Shown: in pieces, positions 7,162-14,797 of the stretch
Layout of the letters: each line of letters starts with the position of its first letter
Numbering within the stretch: position 1 is the stretch's first letter
Assembly (NCBI GenBank): GCA_039045975.1
Contig: JBCCJA010000067.1
Location: 1-18,257, forward strand
Source of the DNA: JBCCJA01 sp039045975
Lineage (GTDB): Bacteria > Planctomycetota > Planctomycetia > Planctomycetales > Planctomycetaceae
Direction: 5' to 3'
DNA: 18,257 nucleotides
The notes under the pieces: generated by a model
What the model was told of the DNA's origin: nothing
Databases searched by the model: none
Seen by the model: the letters and a program-made list of their open reading frames with translations, nothing else
Translations under genes and position numbers: made by a program

Positions 7162-7482
7162 TCAGGCCGCGGCGGCGAGCGTGTTTTCGTCGTCGTCGGC
7201 GGCCCGCGGGCCGCCCAGACAGCTCCGGCCCGACGGCGTGACGACGTAGCTCGCCAACGCCCCGCGGCCGCCGAAGACGAAGTCGATCCAGCCGCCGGCG
7301 AGCAGTTCGCCGTGTAACTCGGCGAGCGGCTGCTCTTCGAGGCCGTCGAAATCGCCGAGCCGTTCGGCCGGGGCGCGGTCGCCGTTCTCGTCGGGCTCGT
7401 GCGCGTCGATCGCCGCCGCGTACGCGGCGAGGAGCGAGGCGGCCTGATCGGACGGGCGTTCGAAGGGGTTGAGCAGGTCCAT
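7162..7482 (-). CDS. Small unknown protein, possible winged-helix fragment
   Basis: A 106-residue protein without signal peptide or membrane segment. Residues 58-88 (GELLAGGWIDFVFGGRGALA, then SYVVTPSGRSC) resemble the recognition-helix-plus-wing end of small winged-helix domains, in which a Gly-rich turn is followed by a VTPSGR-like strand; this is a weak resemblance only. An acidic C-terminal tail (ADDDENTLAAAA) follows. The start at 7482 is the most natural ATG; the long upstream in-frame extension crosses the palindromic terminator and is not credible. It is convergent with the sulfatase (30 bases) and downstream of the sulfite reductase on the same strand, separated by a terminator, so it probably has its own promoter. 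Confidence 0.6.
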   Translation of the reverse strand: MDLLNPFERPSDQAASLLAAYAAAIDAHEPDENGDRAPAERLGDFDGLEEQPLAELHGELLAGGWIDFVFGGRGALASYVVTPSGRSCLGGPRAADDDENTLAAAA

Positions 7483-7558
7483 GCCCGTTCGATCGGCCGG
7501 CCGTCGCCGGAGAATGGAGCGACCGGCCGCCGCGGCGGTCGCCGCCCCGCGACCGTCA

Positions 7559-7616
7559 CCGCCGTCACGACACGCCCGGCGGTCACGACCGTGCCAAGGA
7601 CTTCCGCCGTCACGAC
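7559..7616. repeat. Three direct copies of GTCACGAC upstream of the small unknown gene
   Basis: GTCACGAC occurs at 7564-7571, 7582-7589 and 7609-7616, the outer two inside an identical 13-mer (CCGCCGTCACGAC, 7559-7571 and 7604-7616). They lie 77-134 bases upstream of the minus-strand gene starting at 7482, where an operator could sit. Spacings of 18 and 27 bases are not whole helical turns. The tract is GC-rich and low in complexity, so chance similarity is possible. Confidence 0.4.
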
Positions 7617-7649
7617 TGGATACGGACGACGGGAGAGCGTGAAAGAAAA

Positions 7650-7711
7650 AGCCCGAGCCGTAAGGCGTCGGGACGTCACCTTGCGATCGCCGACGCCTCA
7701 CGGCTCGGGCT
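7650..7711 (-). terminator. Family B palindrome acting as intrinsic terminator of the sulfite reductase gene (B1)
   Basis: Two 22-base arms (7650-7671 and 7690-7711) are inverted copies with one mismatch and an 18-base loop. Read on the minus strand, the stem begins seven bases after the sulfite reductase stop and is followed by TTTTTCTTTC, the layout of a Rho-independent terminator. Each arm also contains the family B mini-hairpin GCC-GTNA-GGC. The same arm type occurs at 11957-12088 and 17035-17165, so this is a repeat element serving as a terminator rather than a gene-specific one. Confidence 0.8.
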
Positions 7712-7717
7712 ATCGGT

Positions 7718-9727
7718 TCACGTCGCGGCGTCGAAGATGTCGAGGCGTCGCTCGGCGGTCGCGATCGCGTCGGCCAATCCCTGCGACCCGCTCTTCCGGG
7801 CGCGGGCCTCGTCGATCGTGCGGCGGATCTGTTCGGCGCTCAAGTCGGCCGCGAACCGCTCGATCAGGCCGCGGAGTTCGCCGTCGCTGAGCCCGCCGAT
7901 CTCGGCGTCGAGCGTGTCGGTCTCGGCGGCGAGCAGGTCGGCGTACCGCTTCAGGCCGTCTTTGCCGACGCGGGCGCAGAAGTCGCCGAACGATTCGCCG
8001 TCGCGTCGCGACTGCCGGTAGTACGCCAACGGGCCGGAGACGCGTTCGCCGATCTCCTCGAGCGGCACCATGTCGTCGTAGATGAAGCCGATCCGCGTCC
8101 CCTCGGCGTTCCCGCCGAGGAACAGCGTGTACTTCCCGCTCGCCTTGCCGACGAGGCCGATGTCGGGCGTGTAGGGCCGGGCGCACCCGTTCGGGCAACC
8201 GGTCATGTGGATCGCGATCTTGTTCTTCACCAACCCGTACTGGGCGATCCGCGTCTCGACGTCCTCGACGACCTCGTCGAGGACGCGTTCGGATTCGGTC
8301 ACGGCCAGGCCGCACGTCGGCAGCGCCACGCAGGCCATCGCGTAACGTCGCAGCAGCGAGACCTGCCGTTTGATGCCGTGCTTCTTGAGGATCGCCTCGA
8401 TGTCGGCCTTATCAGCCGGGTCGATGTCGGCGAGGATCAGCCGCGCGAGGGCGGTGATGCGGCACTCGGGCTGATACTTCCTGAGGATCTCCCGCAGGGC
8501 CGATTTCCATTGCGGGCCCTCCTCGAAGTTCGCGATCCGCCCGTCCGGCACGTCGAGGCCGACGTACAGCTTGCCGTCGCCCTGTTCGTGCCAGCCGTGG
8601 TGGTCTTCGACGCCGGTCACGTCGGCCGGGTCGGGGTCGGCCAGTTCGTAGCCGAGCCGCTGCTCGACCTGCTGCCGGATCCAGGCGATGCCCTTGTCGT
8701 GCACCAGGTACTTCAGCCGGGCCCGCTTGCGGTTCTCGCGGTTGCCGTGGTCCCGCTGCACGGTCACGACCGCGACGATCGCCTCGAACAGCTGCTCCGG
8801 CTTCACGAACGCCATCTTGTCGCCGACACGCGGGAACGTGTCCTTCTTCGCCGGCGTGACGCCCATCCCGCCGCCGACGATCATGTTGTAGCCGCGGATC
8901 GAACGCCCGTCGGCGGACCGCAAGACCATCAGGCCGATGTCTTGGGTGTAGATGTCGGCGCAGTTGTCCTCCGGCAGGGCGATGCCGATTTTGAATTTCC
9001 GCGGCAGATACGTGAGGCCGTACATCGGCTCGACCGCGTCGCCGCTGTCGCCGATCTCGCGGACGCGGTCCTCGGAAATGTCGACGCCGTTGAATTTTTT
9101 CTCTGAGCCGAAGCGGGCTTCGGGCACGGCGACGTCGAGCTTTTCGGCCTCCGGGTCGTCGGCGTCCCGCAGCCACAGGTCGTAGTAAGCCCCGCTGCGG
9201 GGCTTCATGAGCTCTTTGATCCGGCCGGCGACCTGCTGCATCTCGGCGTGGACCGGGTCGTCTTTGATCGGGGCGGGGCAGCACATGACGTTGCGGCTGA
9301 CGTCGCCACACGCGGCGAGCGTCGTCATCGCGATCTCGTTGATCCGCCGGATCGCCTCCCGCAGCGACCCCTTCGGGATGCCGTGCAGCTGCACGCCCTG
9401 CCGGCTCGTCAGGCGGGCCGTGCCGTAGCCGAGCAGGTCGGCGATGTCGAAGTGGGCGAGCAGCTGGTCGGCCGTCAGCACCCCGCCCGGGATCACGGTG
9501 CGGAGCATCATGATGAACTGCTTGCCGAGCGGGTTCCCGTCGGCGTCCTTCAGCTTCCGCTTCTCGCGGTCGTCCTGCTGGTAGCTGCCGTGGAATTTCA
9601 GCAGCTGGGTCGTGTCGCCGTCGAAGTCGGGGCGGTCGTTGAGCAGCTCCTCGGCCATCGACCCCCGCAGGTAGTCGCTGCCGGTCTTGATGCCTTCGAC
9701 CTTGCTCGGTCCGTTCGTCGCGGCCAT
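7718..9727 (-). CDS. cysI: Sulfite reductase hemoprotein (CysI/Sir family)
   Basis: Reduces sulfite to sulfide by six electrons in the cytoplasm for cysteine synthesis. The 669-residue protein contains the two-fold nitrite/sulfite reductase repeat: YGTARLTSRQGVQLHGI at 101-117, RNVMCC at 145-150, and the siroheme/[4Fe-4S] ligands Cys466 and Cys472 (ACVALPTCGLA), Cys511 and Cys515 (TGCPNGC). The motif form is closer to sulfite than to nitrite reductase. Electron donor (CysJ flavoprotein or ferredoxin) cannot be decided; no cysJ, cysH or siroheme gene is nearby. E. coli CysI has 570 residues. Alignable sequence ends near residue 600, leaving about 68 residues of helical, charged tail. The ATG at 9727 is the only sensible start; a terminator follows the stop. 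Confidence 0.92.
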   Translation of the reverse strand: MAATNGPSKVEGIKTGSDYLRGSMAEELLNDRPDFDGDTTQLLKFHGSYQQDDREKRKLKDADGNPLGKQFIMMLRTVIPGGVLTADQLLAHFDIADLLGYGTARLTSRQGVQLHGIPKGSLREAIRRINEIAMTTLAACGDVSRNVMCCPAPIKDDPVHAEMQQVAGRIKELMKPRSGAYYDLWLRDADDPEAEKLDVAVPEARFGSEKKFNGVDISEDRVREIGDSGDAVEPMYGLTYLPRKFKIGIALPEDNCADIYTQDIGLMVLRSADGRSIRGYNMIVGGGMGVTPAKKDTFPRVGDKMAFVKPEQLFEAIVAVVTVQRDHGNRENRKRARLKYLVHDKGIAWIRQQVEQRLGYELADPDPADVTGVEDHHGWHEQGDGKLYVGLDVPDGRIANFEEGPQWKSALREILRKYQPECRITALARLILADIDPADKADIEAILKKHGIKRQVSLLRRYAMACVALPTCGLAVTESERVLDEVVEDVETRIAQYGLVKNKIAIHMTGCPNGCARPYTPDIGLVGKASGKYTLFLGGNAEGTRIGFIYDDMVPLEEIGERVSGPLAYYRQSRRDGESFGDFCARVGKDGLKRYADLLAAETDTLDAEIGGLSDGELRGLIERFAADLSAEQIRRTIDEARARKSGSQGLADAIATAERRLDIFDAAT

Positions 9728-9897
9728 CGTTCGTTCGTCACTCGGCGGTCACGGTGGTCGGGGATTTTACGCGGGCCGACGCCCGCCGCTCGCCCCAGAA
9801 ACACGTGGCGAGCCTGGGGCCACAGCCCCGGATATTCCCGCTCATCGGCACATTCAGCACCGACGCAAAACTCAAACTACCGAAGAGTTTAGGAGAC

Positions 9898-10461
9898 ATG
9901 GGGGGACACGGCCAAGGGGAGCCGGACGGGGACGACGACGATGACGTCGGCCCGGAGCCGTTTTCGACGCCCGGCGGCGTCGAAGTCGCCCGCCTGTCAC
10001 CGACCCTGTGGTTCGCGACCGGGTTCGGGGCCGGCTACGGCAAACCGGGCCCCGGGACCCGCGGCAGCCTCGTCGGCCTGATGATCGCGTGGGCGGTCAC
10101 GGCGGCGAGCGGCTCGGCCTGGGCCGTGCCGGTCTCGGCGGCGCTCGCGTGCGGCTTCGGCATCCCGATCTGTGCCGCCGGGGTGAAACACTTCGGCCGC
10201 GAAGACCCGCCGGAGGTCGTCTGGGACGAGATCGCGGGGATGTTGGTCGTGTTCGCGTTCGTGCCACTGGAGTGGTGGAGCGGGTCGATCGGGTTCGCAC
10301 TGTTCCGGCTCTACGACATCTGGAAGCCGCCCATGGTCGCGGTCGGCGAACGGCTACCCGGGGCATGGGGCGTGATGGCGGACGACATCTCGGCCGGCGT
10401 GATCACGGCGGGATTGCTGTACTTCGGCGTCGTCAATCCACTCTTTCCCGTCGTCCTATAG
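9898..10461 (+). CDS. pgpA: Phosphatidylglycerophosphatase A
   Basis: Dephosphorylates phosphatidylglycerol phosphate to phosphatidylglycerol in the inner membrane. The 187-residue protein shows the PgpA signature in order: ATGFGAGYGKPGPGTRGSL at 40-58, EVVWDEIAG at 106-114, FRLYDIWKP at 136-144 and GVMADDISAGV at 158-168, with acidic metal-binding residues (Asp110, Glu111, Asp162, Asp163) and about four hydrophobic segments. A 25-residue N-terminal extension contains five consecutive Asp and may be disordered. The ATG at 9898 has AGGAG only two bases away, unusually close; no better start is available. It is divergent from the sulfite reductase, with 170 bases between, and upstream of the HD gene on the same strand. 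Confidence 0.93.
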   Translation: MGGHGQGEPDGDDDDDVGPEPFSTPGGVEVARLSPTLWFATGFGAGYGKPGPGTRGSLVGLMIAWAVTAASGSAWAVPVSAALACGFGIPICAAGVKHFGREDPPEVVWDEIAGMLVVFAFVPLEWWSGSIGFALFRLYDIWKPPMVAVGERLPGAWGVMADDISAGVITAGLLYFGVVNPLFPVVL

Positions 10462-10477
10462 ATTGGCTCGACATCGA

Positions 10478-10504
10478 CGCGGTCCCTACCGGGACCGGCT
10501 AAAC
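10478..10504. repeat. Family A repeat, single arm (A2)
   Basis: The minus strand reads GTTTAGCCG then GTCCC-GGTA-GGGAC and CGCG. It agrees with the left arm of the 38-111 element at 26 of 27 positions. The internal hairpin is perfect here (6-bp stem GGTCCC/GGGACC, 4-base loop). No inverted partner is found nearby. It lies 16 bases after the pgpA stop and 40 before the HD-protein start. Confidence 0.8.
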
Positions 10505-10544
10505 GGCCTGTTCCCCGCTCGCTGTTCCCTGTTCCCTTCTGAAC

Positions 10545-11948
10545 ATGCCGCACGACTACGCCCGCGAGTCGCTCTCGCACGACCCGATCCACGGCTACAT
10601 CCGCTTCGTCTCGCGGGGGCACCTGCCCGACGGCGAGGCGGCCGAGCAGGACGTGATCGACCACCCGTGGGTCCAACGGCTGCGGCAGATCCACCAGTTG
10701 CAGACCGCGTGGTATGTCTTCCCGTCGGCCGAACACATGCGGTTCCAGCACGTGCTCGGGTCGATGCACCTGGCGGGCGTCGTCATCGACGAATGGTACG
10801 AGTCGCTACGTGACGTCTGCCCGACGACGCCGTCGAAGGGTTACGTGAAGGCCCTCTGTCGCATGGCGGCGCTCTTACACGACGTCGGCCACGGCCCGTT
10901 CGGGCACTTCTTCGACGACCACTATTTGTCGCGGTTCGGGATCACGCACGAGACGCTCGGCGCCCACATCATCGAGACCGAGCTCGGCGACCTTTTAAGC
11001 CGCATCCGCCGCACGCCCGACGCCGAACTAGCCCCGATGGAAGTCCTCGACCCGACCCAGATCGCCTGGCTGATCTGCCGCCCGAAGTCTGAGGAAGACG
11101 GCGAAGGCCGACCCGACTGGCTCCGTAAACTTAAGAGCCTCTTCAGCGGCATCTACACCGTCGACAACATGGACTTCGTCCTCCGCGACGCCTACATGAC
11201 AGGATTTAATACCAAATCTTATGACATCTGGCGGCTGATCCACTATTCGTTCTTTTCCGAACGCGGCCTGACGATCCACAGCCGCGGCATGCCGACCTTG
11301 ATTCATTTTTTGGAGACCCGGGCAAACCTGTTCCGCACCGTGTATTTCCACCGGGCCGTGCGGGCGATCGACACGGCGCTCGCCGACCTGTTCCCCGCGA
11401 CGATGCCGCACCTGTTCCCGGGCGACCCGCGGGAGCACCTCGACGAGTACCGCCGGCTGACCGAGTGTTCGCTGCTCGTCGACGTCGAGCGGTTCCCGAC
11501 GTCGGACGACCCGGAAGTCCGGGAACTCGGCGGGCGTTGGGACGCGATCTTAAGACGGCAGCTCACCTGGAAGATGGCGGCCGAGCGGACCGTCAACTTC
11601 CGGTCGGCCCGCGAACAGGGCCTCGCGATCGTGAACCAGTCCGACGCGATCATCGAACAACTCGTCCGCGAGAAGCTGCCGGCCGACCTCCGCGGGCTCG
11701 AATTAAAAATCGACAACGCCCGCCACTACCACCGCCCGAGCGGGCCGCGCCCCACCGCGGGCCAGAATTTCGTCCGCGACGCCGCCGACCGCGACATGGA
11801 GCTTTCCGACGACGAACTGTTCCGGTCGTTGCCGGTCAGCTTTGCCATCTTCCGCGTTTACGCCCGCACCCACGACCACGACACGGCGATCAACGCCGCC
11901 CTCGACGCGGTCCTCGGCGGCGTCGGCGATTCGCTGACGAATATGTAG
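10545..11948 (+). CDS. HD-domain phosphohydrolase (SAMHD1/YwfO-like)
   Basis: A 467-residue cytoplasmic metal-dependent phosphohydrolase of the HD superfamily. The N-terminal block DPIHGYIRF (13-21), WVQRLRQIHQLQTAWYVFPS (42-61) and RFQHVLGSMHLA (66-77) is characteristic of the SAMHD1/YwfO branch, which includes dNTP triphosphohydrolases. The metal ligands of the HD motif are visible: His69, His112-Asp113 (LLHDVGHGPFGHFFD) and an Asp in YTVDNMDFVLRDAY (Asp207 or Asp210). Family members hydrolyse dNTPs to nucleosides and triphosphate; that activity is inferred. The 83-base gap from pgpA contains a family A repeat arm, so co-transcription is possible but not shown. It is convergent with the exported protein at 12100, with a family B element between them. 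Confidence 0.9.
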   Translation: MPHDYARESLSHDPIHGYIRFVSRGHLPDGEAAEQDVIDHPWVQRLRQIHQLQTAWYVFPSAEHMRFQHVLGSMHLAGVVIDEWYESLRDVCPTTPSKGYVKALCRMAALLHDVGHGPFGHFFDDHYLSRFGITHETLGAHIIETELGDLLSRIRRTPDAELAPMEVLDPTQIAWLICRPKSEEDGEGRPDWLRKLKSLFSGIYTVDNMDFVLRDAYMTGFNTKSYDIWRLIHYSFFSERGLTIHSRGMPTLIHFLETRANLFRTVYFHRAVRAIDTALADLFPATMPHLFPGDPREHLDEYRRLTECSLLVDVERFPTSDDPEVRELGGRWDAILRRQLTWKMAAERTVNFRSAREQGLAIVNQSDAIIEQLVREKLPADLRGLELKIDNARHYHRPSGPRPTAGQNFVRDAADRDMELSDDELFRSLPVSFAIFRVYARTHDHDTAINAALDAVLGGVGDSLTNM

Positions 11949-11956
11949 AAAACGAA

Positions 11957-12088
11957 AGCCCGAGCCGTGAGGCGAGGAACCGGAAGACTCGAACATAACG
12001 GCGGCTGCCCGGGCGAAAGCCGCGAATGAATTCGTCGCCTTCTTTCGCGATCGAAGCGGCCCTGTCACCTCGCCTGACGGCTCGGGCT
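11957..12088. repeat. Family B inverted-repeat element, 132 bp (B2)
   Basis: Terminal 21-base arms (11957-11977 and 12068-12088) are inverted copies with one mismatch, core CCGAGCC-GTNA-GGCGAGG. The 90-base interior carries its own stem GCGGCT/AGCCGC (12001-12006, 12018-12023). The element fills the gap between two convergent genes: it starts nine bases after the HD stop and ends 12 before the stop of the next gene. On the minus strand the outer arm is followed by TTTCGTTTTC, so it may terminate the minus gene. Size and end structure match the element at 17035-17165. Confidence 0.8.
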
Positions 12089-12099
12089 AAAAGGCAAAT

Positions 12100-12669
12100 C
12101 TACTCGAACCGCGACGCCGCCCGTCTAAGGATCGCGGCTTCGAGCTCGTGGTCGCGTCCGACGTAGGCCCAACCGCCCGGAACGTTCGGTCCGCCCACGA
12201 CGTCGAGATCGCGTCGGAGCGTCCGGTCGGACTGGAACGTCGCCCGCCCCGGCCCGCCGGCCCGGCCGACGCCCGGGACGTCTTCGAGCTCCTTCAACGC
12301 CTGCACGCCGACCTCGTACCCGGCCCGCGTCGGCGTGAGCGTCAGGAACACCTTCCGCCGCATCGACTGCAGCGTGCCCTCCAGCTTGTTGCCCAGCCCG
12401 ACCGCGTCGGCGTTCCACGGCTCGAACAGGCCGCTGCCGACGCGGTAGTCGGTCTCGATCACGCCGTCGAGTTTGTTCTCACGGAGGATCGGGAACTTGA
12501 AGTCGTGCAGCGTCGCGACGGCCCGTTCCCAGGCGTCCTCGTCGTTGTTGGCGCGGACGACGATCGGGTTGCGGTCGTGCGTCTCGACGGTCGCACGGTC
12601 GAGCGCGACGCAGCCGCTGCCGGCGAGCGACGCGACGAGGGCGGCGGCGAAGACGCGGGTCGAGCGCAT
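12100..12669 (-). CDS. Exported protein of unknown function, possible lipoprotein
   Basis: A 189-residue protein with an N-terminal signal (MRSTRVFAAALVASLAGSGC). Cys20 follows the hydrophobic segment and could be lipidated, although GSG before it is not an ideal lipobox. The body has WERAVATLHDFKFPILRENK at 47-66, then GVIETDYRVGSGLFEPW (69-85) and a strand-rich segment RRKVFLTLTPTRAGYEVGVQ (104-123), a pattern I associate with planctomycete periplasmic proteins without assigned function. The start at 12669 opens directly with the signal peptide. It lies 52 bases downstream of the PilZ gene on the same strand, so the two may form an operon. The 3' side is closed by a palindromic element. Confidence 0.7.
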   Translation of the reverse strand: MRSTRVFAAALVASLAGSGCVALDRATVETHDRNPIVVRANNDEDAWERAVATLHDFKFPILRENKLDGVIETDYRVGSGLFEPWNADAVGLGNKLEGTLQSMRRKVFLTLTPTRAGYEVGVQALKELEDVPGVGRAGGPGRATFQSDRTLRRDLDVVGGPNVPGGWAYVGRDHELEAAILRRAASRFE

Positions 12670-12721
12670 GCCCGTGTTCTCGCACGCCGTCCGCGACGCG
12701 GGGAAGGGCGATCGGGCCGAA

Positions 12722-13114
12722 TCAGCTCGCGGGTGGCACGTTCGCGGCGAACTTCACGCCGTATTCGTAGAAGCCGTCGTGCACCTCGCGGCTGGAGACG
12801 ATGACCCCTGTCATCTCGGTTTGCCCATGTGCCGCCTCGGCCCGGATGCGGACGTGCGGGGCCCTGATCTCTTCGTTGTGCACGAAGTTCAGTCCGCCGC
12901 GGGAGATGTTCCTCACCCAGATCCGCGTGTCGCCGCTGATCAGCTTCCAGGCTTTGTCGGCGAAGCGGGCCGACATGACGAGGCGGCACGGCTTCCGCTG
13001 GTGCGCACGCTGCGCACTGCGGACGTGGTCGAACTTGGCGTCCCACTTCGCCAATTTGTCGACGACCGCCCAGGCGGTCTCGTCCATCATCGAGGTGATC
13101 GCGGCAGTCGACAT
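12722..13114 (-). CDS. PilZ-domain protein
   Basis: A 130-residue protein whose C-terminal 95 residues form a PilZ domain, the common receptor for the second messenger cyclic di-GMP. Both parts of the binding signature are visible: RxxxR (Arg36 and Arg40 in RAHQR) and the NxSxxG variant of (D/N)xSxxG (Asn69, Ser71, Gly74 in RNISRGGLNF). The first 30 residues are helical and have no recognisable domain. There is no signal peptide, so it is probably cytoplasmic. What it controls is not evident: no flagellar, cellulose or diguanylate-cyclase gene is in the window. The start at 13114 gives a full domain; a second ATG lies eight codons further in. It may be co-transcribed with the exported protein downstream. 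Confidence 0.85.
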   Translation of the reverse strand: MSTAAITSMMDETAWAVVDKLAKWDAKFDHVRSAQRAHQRKPCRLVMSARFADKAWKLISGDTRIWVRNISRGGLNFVHNEEIRAPHVRIRAEAAHGQTEMTGVIVSSREVHDGFYEYGVKFAANVPPAS

Positions 13115-13321
13115 CGGGGGGCGGGGGGTGACCGGGCGGGGGGCTGAGTCCCTTAAGAATTTCCCGCTCCGGCCCCGCGTGCGTCTCGAAACCGTTCCTT
13201 CTCGGTCCCGGCGGGTCGAGTCGATCCGGTCGTGCAGGTCATTCGGCTCGACCGGCCTTCACCTAGGGCGAAAACCTGCCACCGCGGAAAGATCTTCGCC
13301 CGGCCCGGAATCACGTTCCTG

Positions 13322-14005
13322 TCAGCCCTCCAGCAGGTCAGGCCGACGGGCGGCAGTCCTCTGCCGCGCCTGCTCGGCCCGCCAGGCCGCGATCTTGCCG
13401 TGGTCGCCGCTCAACAAGACGTCGGGCACGGCCATGCCACGGTACTCCCGGGGCCGCGTGTAGTGCGGGTACTCCAGCATTCCCGCTTCCCCGAACGACT
13501 CGTCGACGACACTTGCGGCGTCCCCGACGACGCCCGGCAGCAGCCGGAACACGGCCTCGATCACGGCCATCGCGGCGACCTCGCCCCCGTTCAGGACGAA
13601 GTCGCCCAACGAAATCTCCCGCGGCGACAGGCCCTGCCGGACGCGGTCGTCGAACCCTTCGTAGCGGCCGCAGAGGAAGATCAAGCGACGCCTGCCGGAA
13701 AGCTCACGGGCCGCGGCCTGGGTGAACGGCTCGCCCGCGGGCGTCAGTAGGATCAGCTCGCCCGGGTCCTCGGCGAGAGGCCGGACCGCGTCGAGGCAGT
13801 CGTAAACCGGCTGACAGCCGATGAGCATCCCGGGCCCGCCGCCGTACGGCGTGTCGTCGACCTTCCCGTGCTTGTCGGCGGTGTGCCCCCGGAAATCGTG
13901 CGTGTGCAGCGACACCAGTCCCGCGTCGATCGCCTTCTTGAACAGGCTCTCGGAACGGAACCCGTCGAACAGGCCGGGGAACAAAGTCAGAACATCGAAA
14001 CGCAT
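13322..14005 (-). CDS. trmD: tRNA (guanine-37-N1)-methyltransferase
   Basis: Methylates G37 of tRNAs reading CNN codons, preventing frameshifts, with S-adenosylmethionine as donor. The 227-residue protein shows the SPOUT trefoil-knot signature: MRFDVLTLFP at the N-terminus, DDTPYGGGPGM at 50-60, CGRYEGFDDRV at 112-122 and ISLGDFVLNGGEVAAM at 131-146, then the C-terminal PHYTRPREYRGMAVPDVLLS (180-199) and GDHGKI. The start at 14005 is set by alignment with known TrmD; the upstream in-frame extension overlaps a repeat and the divergent gene. The usual neighbours rpsP, rimM and rplS are absent. The last 207 bases before the PilZ gene hold no clear gene. Confidence 0.96.
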   Translation of the reverse strand: MRFDVLTLFPGLFDGFRSESLFKKAIDAGLVSLHTHDFRGHTADKHGKVDDTPYGGGPGMLIGCQPVYDCLDAVRPLAEDPGELILLTPAGEPFTQAAARELSGRRRLIFLCGRYEGFDDRVRQGLSPREISLGDFVLNGGEVAAMAVIEAVFRLLPGVVGDAASVVDESFGEAGMLEYPHYTRPREYRGMAVPDVLLSGDHGKIAAWRAEQARQRTAARRPDLLEG

Positions 14006-14037
14006 GCGACGGCTCGGCGATAAAGTGTCCCCGCCGA

Positions 14038-14065
14038 GTTTAGCCGCAGGCCGGTAGGCCGCGCT
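14038..14065 (+). repeat. Family A repeat, single arm (A3)
   Basis: GTTTAGCCG starts at 14038 and is followed by GGCC-GGTA-GGCC and GCGC. It resembles the arms at 14798-14845 with one extra base. No inverted partner is found nearby. It sits between the divergent starts of trmD and the SGNH gene, the only family A copy not at a gene 3' end. Confidence 0.75.
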
Positions 14066-14087
14066 CCGCCGACGGAACGAGCCGACC

Positions 14088-14786
14088 ATGACACGCACCC
14101 GCCGACGCGACTTCCTCACCGGCGTCGCCGCGACGGCGGGCCTCACGATCGCACGTCGCGCCGACGCCGACGACGCGTCTGCCGGCCACGTCGTCCTCCT
14201 CGGCGACTCGGTCTTCGACAACGGCGTCTACGTCACCCCGGGGCCGCCGGTCGTCGATCAGTTGAGGGCGAAGCTGCCGCCCGGCTGGAAGGCGACGCTC
14301 CTCGCGGTCGACGGCAGCGTCACCACGGACGTGCTCGACCAATGCCGCGCGATCCCCGACGACGCGACACACCTCGTCGTCAGTTCCGGCGGGAACGACG
14401 CCCTTGCGAACGTCGGCCTGCTGCAACGCCCGGCCGACAGCTACGCCGAAGTGTTGCTCGCGTTCGCCGACCTCCGCGAGCGGTTCGCGGCGACCTACGA
14501 ACGCCTCGCCCGGCGACTCGAAGAAATCGGCCGGCCGACGATGATCGCGACGATCTACGACCCGAACTTCACGTCCCGCGTGCAACAACGCACCGCGACG
14601 GTCGGCCTGACGGTCTACAACGACGTCATCACACGGGCCGCGTCGGAATACGACTTCCCGCTCCTCGACCTGCGGGTGCTGTTCGACGAGCGGGCCGACT
14701 ACGCGAACCCGATCGAACCTTCGACCGTCGGCGGGGCGAAGATCGTGGACGCGATATTAAGATTCGTCGGACTCGCGCCGGCGTGA
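14088..14786 (+). CDS. Tat-exported SGNH/GDSL-like hydrolase lacking the canonical His
   Basis: A 232-residue protein with a twin-arginine signal (RRRDFL at 5-10, then a hydrophobic stretch to about residue 22). SGNH blocks are visible: VVLLGDSVFDNG at 35-46 with candidate nucleophile Ser41, and SSGGNDAL at 99-106 with Asn103. The family acts on ester bonds of lipids or carbohydrates. The block V Asp-x-x-His near the C-terminus is missing: the matching stretch reads NPIEPSTVGGAKI (about 206-218), and there is no His in the C-terminal third. Either a different base is used or this is a sub-family with altered chemistry. It is divergent from trmD and convergent with the squalene-hopene cyclase, with a palindrome between the stops. 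Confidence 0.8.
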   Translation: MTRTRRRDFLTGVAATAGLTIARRADADDASAGHVVLLGDSVFDNGVYVTPGPPVVDQLRAKLPPGWKATLLAVDGSVTTDVLDQCRAIPDDATHLVVSSGGNDALANVGLLQRPADSYAEVLLAFADLRERFAATYERLARRLEEIGRPTMIATIYDPNFTSRVQQRTATVGLTVYNDVITRAASEYDFPLLDLRVLFDERADYANPIEPSTVGGAKIVDAILRFVGLAPA

Positions 14787-14797
14787 TAGCAAAGGAT

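Noticed and set aside
8207..9106. A 299-codon plus-strand frame opposite the sulfite reductase
   Set aside because: A shadow of a well-supported gene, with no domain or plausible start context.
13266..13301. 7-bp stem GGGCGAA/TTCGCCC downstream of trmD as a terminator
   Set aside because: The loop is 22 bases and no T tract follows on the trmD strand.
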